Positions 8,675-17,061 of a stretch of DNA of 64,000 nt are shown piece after piece. The notes under the pieces are model-generated. The model saw only the letters and a program-made list of their open reading frames with translations, did no database searches and had not been told where the DNA came from. This stretch comes from Panacagrimonas sp965216845. Its GTDB lineage: Bacteria > Pseudomonadota > Gammaproteobacteria > Nevskiales > Nevskiaceae. Numbering within the stretch: the stretch's first letter is position 1; each line of letters opens with the position of its first letter. The stretch is from assembly GCA_965216845.1 (NCBI GenBank), contig OZ244200.1, forward strand, positions 310,001 to 374,000. Direction: 5' to 3'. The position numbers and the translations under genes were made by a program.

Positions 8675-9574
8675 TCATTGGCCCGCTTGAATCGACGCCG
8701 GCAGGCCGGCGGCCAGATCCGGGTATCGGAGCACAACGCCAAGCTCGGCCTTCATCCGACGGTTGCTGAGCCGCCTGGATTCGGCCAGATAACTGAGGAT
8801 ACCGGGCGTGAGCTGCTGCCGGGCCTGTTCACGGCTTACCATCGGCGGCGCCGGCAGCTTGAGCAGCGCCGCGCAACGCAGAAAGTAGTCGCTCATCTGC
8901 GTGGGCTGATCGTCGCAGATGTTGTAGACGCCGCCGTCCTGACTACGTTCGGCAGCCGCGATGCAGGCATCGGCCAGGTCGTCTGCGTGGATGCGATTGG
9001 ACCAGGGGCTCAAATCCGGACGCAGAATGGGCAAACCCTGTTGCAGGCGCTTGACCGGCAGCCGGCCGGGCCCGTAAATGCCGGGCACGCGCAAAATGCA
9101 ATGGTGTGCCCGATGCTGGCGCGCCCACTCACGGGCGGCGCTTTCGGCGTCCAGCCGTCGCCTTGCGCGATCGGTCTGCGGCCTGGGCGCCTCACCCTCA
9201 TCAACCCAGCGACCCTGGCAATCACCGTAGACGCCGGTGGTGGACAGATAGATCAGCGACGCCGGATGCGGATTGAGCGCATGCAACAGCTTGCGAATGC
9301 GCTGATCCGTCGCGCCGTCAGGCCGCGGCGGCGCAAAATAAAACAGGCAGGCATGCGCGGGCGCCAATGGCGGTAAATCTGTATCCAGATCGAGCCGCTG
9401 AGCGTCCAGGCCCGCTTCGCGCAATGCGTTCGCGCTCTGCTGGCTGCGAACCCAGCCGCGCACCCGAACCCCGCGACCCATCAAGCGATGGGCGACGCGG
9501 ATTCCAATATCGCCGCAGCCCACGATATCCACCGCCGGCGGCAAGGCACGCGCCGCCGTCTTGTTCAGCGACAA
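8675..9574 (-). CDS. SDR/NAD-dependent epimerase family protein, YeeZ-like
   Basis: A 299-residue extended-type SDR. The nucleotide-binding motif is VDIVGCGDIGIRVAHRLMGRG (GxGxxG as GCGDIG). It is followed by SLIYLSTTGVYGDCQGRWVDE, which carries the Thr-Thr-x-x-Tyr region, and ILRVPGIYGPGRLPVKRL. This arrangement is typical of YeeZ-type proteins (COG0451), whose substrate is unknown. The classical YxxxK appears altered (no clear Lys four residues after the Tyr), so the catalytic role is uncertain. Its 5' end overlaps the 3' end of the DUF4124 gene by 10 bases, so the two are probably co-transcribed. Confidence 0.8.
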   Translation of the reverse strand: MSLNKTAARALPPAVDIVGCGDIGIRVAHRLMGRGVRVRGWVRSQQSANALREAGLDAQRLDLDTDLPPLAPAHACLFYFAPPRPDGATDQRIRKLLHALNPHPASLIYLSTTGVYGDCQGRWVDEGEAPRPQTDRARRRLDAESAAREWARQHRAHHCILRVPGIYGPGRLPVKRLQQGLPILRPDLSPWSNRIHADDLADACIAAAERSQDGGVYNICDDQPTQMSDYFLRCAALLKLPAPPMVSREQARQQLTPGILSYLAESRRLSNRRMKAELGVVLRYPDLAAGLPASIQAGQ

Positions 9575-10053
9575 AATTCCTCCACCCGCCGAGCAATCTG
9601 CGCCTTGCGCGCGCTGGCCTGTTCGGCGCTCATGCGAGCAATCGATCCGTCTTCACTGCGCACGCCAATGCGTTGCGGAGGGCGTTCGGCGAAAAATCTT
9701 TGCTCCTGTCGCGCCAGTTCGCACTTGATGGCCGCCTCTTTGCGGGCCTCTGCGGCCCTGGCCTGCTCTTGCGCCTTTTTTGCGCGTCTTTCCTCGGCCT
9801 GTTGCAGAAATTGCTGGGTTGGCGTCAGCGGTTCTTCTGCCGCATCAACCTCGTCGACCGAAGCCGCTGGCGGCGGCGCGGTGAAGCCGGCGTGCGGCCT
9901 CAATTTCAACGCTTCGGTGTCTGGCGGCGGATTCTGCGAGTAATGCAAACGCCCTTCGGCATCGCGCCATTTGTAGATCTCAGCCCAGGCCATGCTGGTG
10001 CCGGCGACCAGCAGGCCCAGCACCACGATGCTAGTCGGCCAGCCCACGGACAT
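9565..10053 (-). CDS. DUF4124 domain-containing exported protein
   Basis: About 162 residues. A signal peptide (MSVGWPTSIVVLGLLVAG...MAWA) is followed at once by the DUF4124 signature EIYKWRDAEGRLHYSQNPPP. A long Ala/Glu/Arg-rich coiled-coil follows (AEERRAKKAQEQARAAEARK), ending RIGVRSEDGSIARMSAEQA. DUF4124 proteins are periplasmic and of unknown function. The frame is also open from ATG 10110, which has AGGGG upstream, but that start overlaps the DUF1329 gene by 80 bases. The 10053 start overlaps it by only 23 and begins at the signal peptide. Confidence 0.75.
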   Translation of the reverse strand: MSVGWPTSIVVLGLLVAGTSMAWAEIYKWRDAEGRLHYSQNPPPDTEALKLRPHAGFTAPPPAASVDEVDAAEEPLTPTQQFLQQAEERRAKKAQEQARAAEARKEAAIKCELARQEQRFFAERPPQRIGVRSEDGSIARMSAEQASARKAQIARRVEEFCR

Positions 10054-11359
10054 TGGCACTGGAGAAGTGGCCTTGTTCGAATTCGGTGAAGGCCGTCTCA
10101 TCACCTTCATCGCTCAACCCCTGCACCAGATAGCGACCGTTTTTCAGGTCATAGACGACATCGGCCGCCGTCATCATCAACGGCTGATCGTAGGCCATCA
10201 CCGTATGCACCTCCTGTGAGCGCCACAGCTCATCGCGGGCGTCATACAGATCCACCAGCAGAATCTGCCAGCTGTCCTCATCCAGATAGAAGGTGCGGCG
10301 TTTGTACTGGTGTATCTGCCCCGGCTTGACGAAGGCATCCACCACCCAGACGCGGTGAATCTCATAACGCACGCGTGACAGGTCCAGGTGCCCGGGCCGG
10401 ATCAACTCGCGAATACTCCCGCCATCGTGAATACGATAGCTGTTGTACGGCACCGCGATCTCGCGCTTGCCGACGATGCGCCAGATATAGCGGTCCGAAG
10501 GCCCTGAGAAGCTGTCGGTTTGATCCGCGGTCCGCAAGCCATCGCTGCCGATGCCGGGGTTGTCATAACCAAAACTGCGCGCCTTGCGCATGAAACTGGT
10601 GTCCGGCGTCGTCACCCAGGCGCCGCCGGCCTCGCGCCGCGGATCCAGGCTGTAATGGATCAGCTTGGCCGAACCCAGCAGCCATTCGGGCGCATTCACG
10701 ACCTGTATCAGACGCCGATAAATACCGCCTCGCTGCTCGGTTTCACGTGCATAGGGAAAATCCACGTGCTCCTGGATACGCACGATGGTGGGGCTGCCCG
10801 ACGCCGTCACCGCCACCTGATTGTTCCATCGCTTTTGTCCGGTTCCCTGATAACGCAGCCGATGATTCCAGATCGCCTCCAGGCCATCCTTGGGAAGCGG
10901 AAACGGCACCCCGAGCCGGGCGTTCAGCACCGTCTCGCCATAGCCGGCCAGTTCTGCCTCCAAAGCGTTCTTACGCACCGCCTCATAAATCCGCGGCGGA
11001 TTGGCGAAGCTGCGATGGCTGCGATACACCGGAATCTTGTAACTGTCCGGATACTTGGCCAGCATCGCGCGTTGCCCGGCGGACAGCTTTTCTCCGAACT
11101 CCGGCGCCAATGCTGCCGTGATGGTGTAGAGCGGCTCATCATCGGCGAAGGGATCGCAATAGCGCCCACTCCGGAAGCAGGGTGGACGCCCCTGATAGCC
11201 GCCATTCCATTCGGGAATGTCGCCCTTGGCATTGCCGGCGCGCTCGGCACCCATCGGTGTCAGCGTCTGACCCAGCGCGGCCGCTTCCTCCTCGCTCACC
11301 TTGGCCATGGCCGGGCCGGCAAGGATCAACAGCCAAAGAAACAGGCTTGCAAACTTCAT
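10031..11359 (-). CDS. DUF1329 domain-containing protein
   Basis: A 442-residue exported protein of the DUF1329 family (PF07044), found in Gammaproteobacteria and related to the LolA/LolB beta-barrel-like fold. A signal peptide (MKFASLFLWLLILAGPAMA) is followed by the family N-terminus LGQTLTPMGAERAGNAKGDI and PEWNGGY. Internal family motifs include RRVWVVDA-like HRVWVVDAFVKPGQIHQYKRR and FYLDEDSWQILLVDLYDARDE. The start at 11359 has AGAGGA ten bases upstream; the frame itself is open to 11434. Members often accompany RND exporters or lipid genes elsewhere, but none adjoins it here. Function is unknown, presumably envelope lipid handling. Confidence 0.85.
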   Translation of the reverse strand: MKFASLFLWLLILAGPAMAKVSEEEAAALGQTLTPMGAERAGNAKGDIPEWNGGYQGRPPCFRSGRYCDPFADDEPLYTITAALAPEFGEKLSAGQRAMLAKYPDSYKIPVYRSHRSFANPPRIYEAVRKNALEAELAGYGETVLNARLGVPFPLPKDGLEAIWNHRLRYQGTGQKRWNNQVAVTASGSPTIVRIQEHVDFPYARETEQRGGIYRRLIQVVNAPEWLLGSAKLIHYSLDPRREAGGAWVTTPDTSFMRKARSFGYDNPGIGSDGLRTADQTDSFSGPSDRYIWRIVGKREIAVPYNSYRIHDGGSIRELIRPGHLDLSRVRYEIHRVWVVDAFVKPGQIHQYKRRTFYLDEDSWQILLVDLYDARDELWRSQEVHTVMAYDQPLMMTAADVVYDLKNGRYLVQGLSDEGDETAFTEFEQGHFSSANVRGLAD

Positions 11360-11441
11360 CTTGAAACGTCCTCTAACGCATCGGCGGCGCGTGGAAAGCC
11401 GCCTACCATAGACCAGAGCGCTTACGTCCTCCAAACCGCAA

Positions 11442-12629
11442 CTATTTGCGGCGCAGCCAGGGCTTTGGATTCACCGCCTTGGCGCCCCGACGAATTTCGA
11501 AATAGACCCCCGACTTCTGATGGCCGCCGGTCTTGCCCACGGTGGCGATGGCGTCACCGGCGGAAACGGTTTGACCCTCGGCTCTGGTCACGGTCTGATT
11601 GTGTCCATACAGCGAAAGGTAGTTGCCGGAGTGGTCCAGAATCACGATCTGGCCATAGCGATGCAACCAGCCGACGTAAGCCACCCGACCATCGGCCACC
11701 GCGCGCACCGGCGAACCTTCGGCCGCCGAAATCCACAGGCCGCTCCATTGCATTTTGCCGCCGGCCTTGAGGTCACCATAGCGCGCCAGCAGAGGCCCTT
11801 TGACCGGCCACAACAGCTTGCCGCGCAATTTGCGAAATGGGCCAGAAGGCAGAGGCCCCTGCTTTGAACGGCGCGCCGCCGCCTGAATGGATCGCAATAT
11901 CTTTTCCAGTTTTTTGGCCTGCGCCTGCAAGCGTTTGACCTGCCGTTGATCGTTGGCGATCTGCCTTGACAGACTGGCGACTTTCTTGCGGCGCTGCGCC
12001 TGCGCCTGTTGCAGACGCTTCAGCGCGGCCGCGCTTTTTTCGCGCTGCGCCTGTAGCCGTGCCAATTCCTCATCCAGACGCGCGCGCGCCGCCTGCAGCG
12101 CCGCCAGATGCTCGCGCAGGGCTTGCAATTGGCGCGCCCGATGTGCGGCGTAATAGTCGTAATACACCATCATGCGATCGATCACGCGCGGATCGTTGAC
12201 CGATAGCAACATCTTGGCGCGGTTGGTGGAGCCAGCGCGATACCCTGCTTGCAACTCGCGTTTCAACACTTCGCGGCTGGACTGCCATTGCAGCTCCGAC
12301 GCCTTGATCTCCTGCTCCGCCGTCCGCACCACTTTTTCCTGCCTGGCGACCGCCGCATCCGCGCCGCGCTTGCGCTTGAGCGCTTCGGCAATGGACTTTT
12401 CGGCCTTTTCGATCTGCGCTTCCAGCGCGTTGTATTTGCGCGTTTCCGACTTGAGTGATCGATCCGCTTTTTTGATGCGATCCTTGATCTGACGCAATTC
12501 GGAAGACACTTTGCCGGCGTCCTCCACCGCCCACGCGGTGCCGCTCCCCAGTGTCGACAAAACGCAGATCAGGCAGCTCACCGCCACCAGCGCTTTTGCT
12601 GGGATGTTGCCGAGTGCGATAATTGCCAT
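11442..12629 (-). CDS. envC: Murein hydrolase activator EnvC (M23/LytM family)
   Basis: A 395-residue periplasmic protein. A signal peptide is followed by a long coiled-coil (VSSELRQIKDRIKKADRSLK through RQVKRLQAQAKKLEKILRS, roughly residues 38-265) and a C-terminal LytM domain (WSGLWISAAEGSPVRAVADG; LSLYGHNQTVTRAEGQTVSA). The catalytic HxH of active M23 peptidases is replaced by VYFEIR, and the first zinc His region is degenerate. That is the hallmark of EnvC, which does not cleave murein but activates the division amidases. ATG 12629 is chosen because the longer frame to 12692 overlaps the divergent rhodanese gene. Usually next to gpm or a C-terminal protease; here it faces rhodanese-grxC-secB. 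Confidence 0.9.
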   Translation of the reverse strand: MAIIALGNIPAKALVAVSCLICVLSTLGSGTAWAVEDAGKVSSELRQIKDRIKKADRSLKSETRKYNALEAQIEKAEKSIAEALKRKRGADAAVARQEKVVRTAEQEIKASELQWQSSREVLKRELQAGYRAGSTNRAKMLLSVNDPRVIDRMMVYYDYYAAHRARQLQALREHLAALQAARARLDEELARLQAQREKSAAALKRLQQAQAQRRKKVASLSRQIANDQRQVKRLQAQAKKLEKILRSIQAAARRSKQGPLPSGPFRKLRGKLLWPVKGPLLARYGDLKAGGKMQWSGLWISAAEGSPVRAVADGRVAYVGWLHRYGQIVILDHSGNYLSLYGHNQTVTRAEGQTVSAGDAIATVGKTGGHQKSGVYFEIRRGAKAVNPKPWLRRK

Positions 12630-12690
12630 TTGCCTATGGTGCCGCGTGCGCGTGGCCCGGCGCGGTTCTGGTTGACTCAAGCAAGCTCTC

Positions 12691-13119
12691 ATGGCTCAGT
12701 TTCTCGAATTCTTTCAAAATCATCCTGGTCTGTTTGCCGCCCTTGCGGTGGTGTTGACGCTGATCGTCGCAAACGAAGTGTACGGCGCGATCAACGGCGG
12801 CAAACGCCTTTCGGTCACCGAAGCGGTTCGCCTGATCAATGATCGCGACCCGCTGGTGGTGGATCTGCGTCCGGCAGGCGACTTCAAGCGCGGACATCTG
12901 ATGAACGCGGTCAACGTGCCGCTGGCCAAGCTCGAAACGCGCTCGGCCGAGTGGAAGAAGCAGCAGGAACGGCCGGTGTTGCTGTATTGCGCACTGGGCA
13001 ACAGCTCATCGGATGCGTCGGCGCGGCTGCGCAAACTCGGCTTTGCCGAGCCGTATCAGATACGTGGCGGCATCAACGCCTGGATCAACAGCAGCCTGCC
13101 GATCACCTCCAAATCCTGA
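12691..13119 (+). CDS. Membrane-anchored rhodanese-like protein, YibN type
   Basis: 142 residues. One N-terminal membrane helix (HPGLFAALAVVLTLIVANEV) is followed by a rhodanese fold: LSVTEAVRLINDRDPLVVDL, then the active-site loop LLYCALGNSSSDA with Cys at about residue 108. It presumably transfers sulfane sulfur or has a related redox role. The order rhodanese-grxC-secB-gpsA is the common gammaproteobacterial arrangement. Its start is divergent from envC and only about 60 bases away. Confidence 0.9.
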   Translation: MAQFLEFFQNHPGLFAALAVVLTLIVANEVYGAINGGKRLSVTEAVRLINDRDPLVVDLRPAGDFKRGHLMNAVNVPLAKLETRSAEWKKQQERPVLLYCALGNSSSDASARLRKLGFAEPYQIRGGINAWINSSLPITSKS

Positions 13120-13126
13120 AGCCCGC

Positions 13127-13381
13127 GTGAAACCCGTCCGCATCTACAGCACCGCTGCCTGTCCCTACTGCATCATGGCCAAGCGGCTGCTGGACAGCAA
13201 AGGCGTGAGCTTTGAGGACCTGCGCGTGGACCATCAGCCGGCGCTGCGTCAGCAGATGTCGCAGATCACCGGGCGCTGGACGGTGCCACAGATTTTCATC
13301 GGCGACACCCACGTGGGCGGCTACGACGACATGTGGGCGCTGGAATGCGCGGGCGAGCTGGATCGCCTGTTGCAAAGCTGA
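13127..13381 (+). CDS. grxC: Glutaredoxin 3
   Basis: An 84-residue cytoplasmic thiol-disulfide oxidoreductase using glutathione. The dithiol active site CPYC is at residues 12-15 (KPVRIYSTAACPYCIMAKR), with the cis-Pro region WTVPQIFIGDTHVGGYDD. The start is GTG at 13127, eight bases after the rhodanese stop. The open frame begins earlier, but only this start gives the family N-terminus. Confidence 0.95.
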   Translation: MKPVRIYSTAACPYCIMAKRLLDSKGVSFEDLRVDHQPALRQQMSQITGRWTVPQIFIGDTHVGGYDDMWALECAGELDRLLQS

Positions 13382-13412
13382 TTTTTCTACTCTTGTTCAT
13401 TTTCAGACCATC

Positions 13413-13901
13413 ATGACCGAAGCAGCAGCCGGCGCACCGGGCGCAACGGAGAACCGTCAGGTTCTGGTACAGAAGATTTATCTCAAGGACGCCTCGCTGG
13501 AGGTGCCCACGGCGCCAGAGGTCTACACCCAGACCGGCAAGTCCAAGCTGGACGTCAACCTCAACACCGATCTCAAGGTCTTGCCCGACGACCACTACAA
13601 CGTGGTGCTAAGCCTGACCGTGACTTCCAAGGTTGAGGAACAGGTCACTTTCCTGGTGGAAGTGCACCAGGCCGGGATTTTCCTGGTGCGCGGCTTTGAC
13701 AGCGAGCAGGAAAAGGCGATGATTCTGGGCAGCTATTGCCCCAACCTGATCTTTCCGTTCGCGCGCGAGACCGTCGCGGACCTGGTGCAGCGCGCCGGCT
13801 TCCCGCAGCTGTTGTTGCAGCCGATCAATTTCGACGCGCTCTACCTGGAGCAGGTGCGCAAGCAGCAGGGCGCCGGCGAACCCAGGATCATCGTCAACTA
13901 G
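13413..13901 (+). CDS. secB: Protein-export chaperone SecB
   Basis: A 162-residue cytoplasmic chaperone that keeps preproteins unfolded and hands them to SecA. Characteristic stretches are QKIYLKDASLEVPTAPEV, VLSLTVTSKVEEQVTFLVEV, GSYCPNLIFPFARETVADLV and FPQLLLQPINFDALY. ATG 13413 matches the family N-terminus after a short Ala/Gly-rich leader. It sits 31 bases after grxC and 11 before gpsA, in one operon. Confidence 0.97.
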   Translation: MTEAAAGAPGATENRQVLVQKIYLKDASLEVPTAPEVYTQTGKSKLDVNLNTDLKVLPDDHYNVVLSLTVTSKVEEQVTFLVEVHQAGIFLVRGFDSEQEKAMILGSYCPNLIFPFARETVADLVQRAGFPQLLLQPINFDALYLEQVRKQQGAGEPRIIVN

Positions 13902-13912
13902 GCGCTCAAGTG

Positions 13913-14923
13913 ATGGCGGACACGCAAGCCCGCTTTGGCGTGCTTGGCGCCGGCTCCTACGGCACGGCAATCGCCATTCAACTCGCGCGACGTGGCGCCG
14001 ATACCTATTTGTGGGGACGCAACGCCGATGCCATCGCGCGGATGCAAAGCGCGCGAAACAATGCCGACTACCTGCCGGACTGTCCGTTTCCCACCTCCCT
14101 GATCGCGACCGCCGAGCTGGACGATGTGCTGGACCGGTCCGAACACCTGTTCCTGGTGGTGCCCAGTCAGGCCCTGGGCGAGACGCTGCGACGGATTACC
14201 CCGAAATTGCGCCCCGGCCAGGGCCTGGCCTGCGCCTGCAAGGGCTTTGAGGTCGGCAGCGGCCGATTGGCGCATGAAGTGGTGGCTGATGTATTGGATG
14301 ATGCGCGAAAGCTGGCCATCGTCTCCGGCCCCACCTTTGCGCGCGAACTGGGCATGGGCTTGCCCAGCGCGGTGACGGTGGCCGCCAAAGATCAACGTTT
14401 CGCCGAGCAAGTGGTGGACGCTCTGCACGGCGACGGGTTCCGCGCCTATACCTCGAACGATCTCATCGGCGTGCAAGTTGGCGGCGCGGCCAAGAACGTG
14501 ATGGCAATTGCGGTCGGCATCGCCGACGGCCTGGGCCTGGGCGCAAACACCCGCGCAGCGCTGATCACCAGAGGCCTTGCCGAAATCATGCGCCTGGGCG
14601 AAGCCCTGGGCGCGCGCGCGGAAACCCTGATGGGCCTTTCCGGCATGGGCGATCTGGTGCTGACCTGTACCGACAATCAGTCGCGCAATCGTCGCTTCGG
14701 CCTGTTGCTGGCCAAGGGCAAGACCCCGCAACAGGCCAGCGCGGAAATTCGTCAGGTGGTGGAAGGCCTCAAGGCGGCGCCGGAAGTGGCGCGGCTGGCG
14801 GCCAGACACCAGGTGGAAATGCCCATCACCGAACAGGTGGTGCGCGTCATCCAGGGCGAGATCTCAGCGGTTGAAGCGGTGCGCAATCTGGCCAGGCGGC
14901 CCGCGAAAGCGGAAACCGAATAA
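13913..14923 (+). CDS. gpsA: Glycerol-3-phosphate dehydrogenase [NAD(P)+]
   Basis: A 336-residue enzyme reducing dihydroxyacetone phosphate to sn-glycerol 3-phosphate for phospholipid synthesis. The N-terminal Rossmann motif is FGVLGAGSYGTAIAIQLARR. Further family motifs are ACKGFEVGSGRLAHEVV, SGPTFARELGMGLPSAVTVA, the catalytic-Lys region GGAAKNVMAIAVGIADGL, and GLSGMGDLVLTCTDNQSRNR. ATG 13913 follows the secB stop by 11 bases. Last gene of the rhodanese-grxC-secB-gpsA run; it converges on the anti-sigma gene 13 bases away. Confidence 0.97.
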   Translation: MADTQARFGVLGAGSYGTAIAIQLARRGADTYLWGRNADAIARMQSARNNADYLPDCPFPTSLIATAELDDVLDRSEHLFLVVPSQALGETLRRITPKLRPGQGLACACKGFEVGSGRLAHEVVADVLDDARKLAIVSGPTFARELGMGLPSAVTVAAKDQRFAEQVVDALHGDGFRAYTSNDLIGVQVGGAAKNVMAIAVGIADGLGLGANTRAALITRGLAEIMRLGEALGARAETLMGLSGMGDLVLTCTDNQSRNRRFGLLLAKGKTPQQASAEIRQVVEGLKAAPEVARLAARHQVEMPITEQVVRVIQGEISAVEAVRNLARRPAKAETE

Positions 14924-14936
14924 GAGCGGACCCCGC

Positions 14937-15689
14937 TCAGGAACCGACAAATACCGGCGTCGCCATAATCACCGGACCATTCGGTCGGCCAGTCTTCGAA
15001 CCGCCGGCGCGCTCCAGACTCACCGCCACCTGACCATCCTTGCTCAGCGCGACTTGCGGCGGCAGGCTGCGTTCGATCTGGCCGGAGCGCGGCAACAGCC
15101 CCAGCGACACCGGGCCATCCTCGTTCCACCACCACATCTCGTAGTCGTAATTGGACATCAAGACCGTGGCGCTACCGCCCGCCGCCACGCGCACCTGCCG
15201 TGTTTCCGGCGTCATGCTGGCCACCCACTGACCGTCATACGGATCACCCAGCGGCGCGATATACAGCTCGTCCTTGTTTTGCGCCACTTCACTGGACGTG
15301 TCCCGAGGGCGCATCTGCAAACCCAGCGCCACCGCCATCACCAGGCTGGCGGCGGTGGCCAGAATGGCCCATGTGCGCCATAACGCCAGCTTTGGCGAAT
15401 GATTGACCACCGGCGCCTGCGGCGGCGGGACCGGCCTTCTCAACGGCACCACGCGGACGTGTCGCTGATCCACGGCCTGCTCGATGCGCTGCCACATGTC
15501 GTCCGGCGGCGTCACCGGATCCAGGCGTGCGAAATGGGCCAGACGCGCTTCCCAATATTCAACTTCCGCCTGCAACTCCGGGCGGCGCGCCAACTGACGC
15601 TCGAATCGCCGCCGTGCACGGCCGCTCAGCGTACCGAGGACGTACTCGGCGGCCAGTAGCTCTCGTTGTTCGCGCTTGCGGTAAATCAT
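14937..15689 (-). CDS. Anti-sigma factor, RskA-like (pair 1)
   Basis: A 250-residue single-span membrane protein. The cytoplasmic N-terminus (residues 1-105: RELLAAEYVLGTLSGRARRR, FERQLARRP) is the sigma-binding part. One membrane helix follows (WAILATAASLVMAVALGLQ), then a periplasmic RskA-type domain ending GPVSLGLLPRSGQIERS and GPVIMATPVFVGS. It starts with ATGA overlap on the preceding sigma gene, so the two are translationally coupled. It is a clear paralogue of the product of 16333-17061. By family it holds its sigma factor inactive until an envelope signal is received. Confidence 0.85.
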   Translation of the reverse strand: MIYRKREQRELLAAEYVLGTLSGRARRRFERQLARRPELQAEVEYWEARLAHFARLDPVTPPDDMWQRIEQAVDQRHVRVVPLRRPVPPPQAPVVNHSPKLALWRTWAILATAASLVMAVALGLQMRPRDTSSEVAQNKDELYIAPLGDPYDGQWVASMTPETRQVRVAAGGSATVLMSNYDYEMWWWNEDGPVSLGLLPRSGQIERSLPPQVALSKDGQVAVSLERAGGSKTGRPNGPVIMATPVFVGS

Positions 15690-16285
15690 CGGTCAAGACA
15701 GGCGCGCAGCTGCGCCAGGCCCCGCCGCACCCAACTCTTGACCGTGCCCAGCGGCGCCTTGAGTCGCTGCGCCAGTTCGGGGTGGGTATATCCCTGGTAA
15801 TAGGCCAACAGCACGCTGTTGCGCTGATCGCCACTGAGCTCGTCCATGCACGCCGCGAGTTTGGACATGCGTTCCAGATCCACTGCGGCTGCGCTCGGGT
15901 CGGCGCTGGCATCGCGCAACGCTGGCGACAGACCGTCGGTCTCTGAATCGTTCTCCGGCCACGCGGTTTCCGGACGCCGCGCACGCAATTGATCCAGCGC
16001 CCGATAACGGGCGATGGAGAGCAACCAGGTGAGTGCGGTTCCTTTTTCGCATTGATAACGGTCGGCGTTCTGCCAGATTTTGAGATAGCTGTCCTGCAAG
16101 GCCTCTTCTGCCAGGTCCTTGCGTTTGAGCATACGCAGCAGCAGCGCGAACAGATGCGCGCCGGTTTTCTGATAAAGCGCCGAAAACGCCAGCCGATCAC
16201 CGCGCGCGGTGGCAGCGATCAGCCAGGACAGCTCGTCAGCCCGCTGGCTGGGCCTGTTACCGGGTCCAGGCAGGGGAGCGGCCAT
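15686..16285 (-). CDS. ECF-type RNA polymerase sigma factor (pair 1)
   Basis: A 199-residue extracytoplasmic-function sigma factor. Region 2 is FSALYQKTGAHLFALLLRML with KDLAEEALQDSYLKIWQNAD and ALTWLLSIARYRALDQLRAR. Region 4 is LSGDQRNSVLLAYYQGYTHP, ELAQRLKAPLGTVKSWVRRG. It recognises promoters of an unknown stress regulon and is coupled to the RskA-like gene downstream. Very similar in layout and sequence to the sigma gene at 17058-17630, indicating tandem duplication. Confidence 0.9.
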   Translation of the reverse strand: MAAPLPGPGNRPSQRADELSWLIAATARGDRLAFSALYQKTGAHLFALLLRMLKRKDLAEEALQDSYLKIWQNADRYQCEKGTALTWLLSIARYRALDQLRARRPETAWPENDSETDGLSPALRDASADPSAAAVDLERMSKLAACMDELSGDQRNSVLLAYYQGYTHPELAQRLKAPLGTVKSWVRRGLAQLRACLDR

Positions 16286-16332
16286 GAAAACGGCGGCAAA
16301 ACACGGTCATTAGCGTTGCCTCAACACGATGA

Positions 16333-17061
16333 TCAGCCAACGAGTTCGAAGATGGGAACCGCGATCAACACCGGCCCCGACGGCGCGCTGGAGTCAGGGG
16401 AGCCTCCAGCAGGCTCCAGACTGACCGCAACTTTGGCGTTGGGCAATTGGGGCAAACCATCGGGCGCGCGACGCAGCGCAACGCCGGAACGCGGCAGCAA
16501 ACCGAGCGAAATCACGCCGGCATCGGTCAACCACCACAGCTGGTAGTCCTTTTCCGGTGTCAGATTCGCGTCCGCGCTGGCCTGAAGACGCAGTTGGCCG
16601 TGGTCGGGCTGATAGCTCACCGTCCACTGCGCATCCTCCTGCGGCAGGCGGATAGCGGCTATGTAGCTTGGCGAAGTTTGTGGAATTTCAATCACCGTGG
16701 CCGGCGTTCGACTCATCTGCTGCCCCAGCAGGATGGTCAGGCTCAGACTGGCGGCGGTGGCCAGCACCGCCCAGGTTTTCCACAACCGGGGCGACCCTGC
16801 CGGGGCCTTGCGATTGGCGCGCATCGGCGTCACTTTGCTTTGCATCTGCTGACGGATGCTGGCCCATACTTGCGCGTCAGGCACGACCTCCTCCACCGCG
16901 CTCAGCTCGAACAGCCGCTGCTCCCAATGGCGCACTTCGGCCGCGATCCGTGCATCGGCCTGCATCCAGCGCTGGAAACGGCTGCGCGCACCGCCGCGCA
17001 AGGTGCCCAGAACAAATTCCGCCGCCAGCAATTGCATGGTTTCTCGATTTGGCTGTTTCAT
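16333..17061 (-). CDS. Anti-sigma factor, RskA-like (pair 2)
   Basis: 242 residues: N-terminal sigma-binding part (ETMQLLAAEFVLGTLRGGAR, SRFQRWMQADARIAAEV), one membrane helix (WAVLATAASLSLTILLGQQ), then a periplasmic domain with VISLGLLPRSGVALRRAPDG and GPVLIAVPIFELVG. ATG 17061 overlaps the sigma stop as ATGA, which decides the start over the slightly longer frame to 17082. The membrane and C-terminal segments align closely with those of the pair-1 anti-sigma factor. Confidence 0.85.
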   Translation of the reverse strand: MKQPNRETMQLLAAEFVLGTLRGGARSRFQRWMQADARIAAEVRHWEQRLFELSAVEEVVPDAQVWASIRQQMQSKVTPMRANRKAPAGSPRLWKTWAVLATAASLSLTILLGQQMSRTPATVIEIPQTSPSYIAAIRLPQEDAQWTVSYQPDHGQLRLQASADANLTPEKDYQLWWLTDAGVISLGLLPRSGVALRRAPDGLPQLPNAKVAVSLEPAGGSPDSSAPSGPVLIAVPIFELVG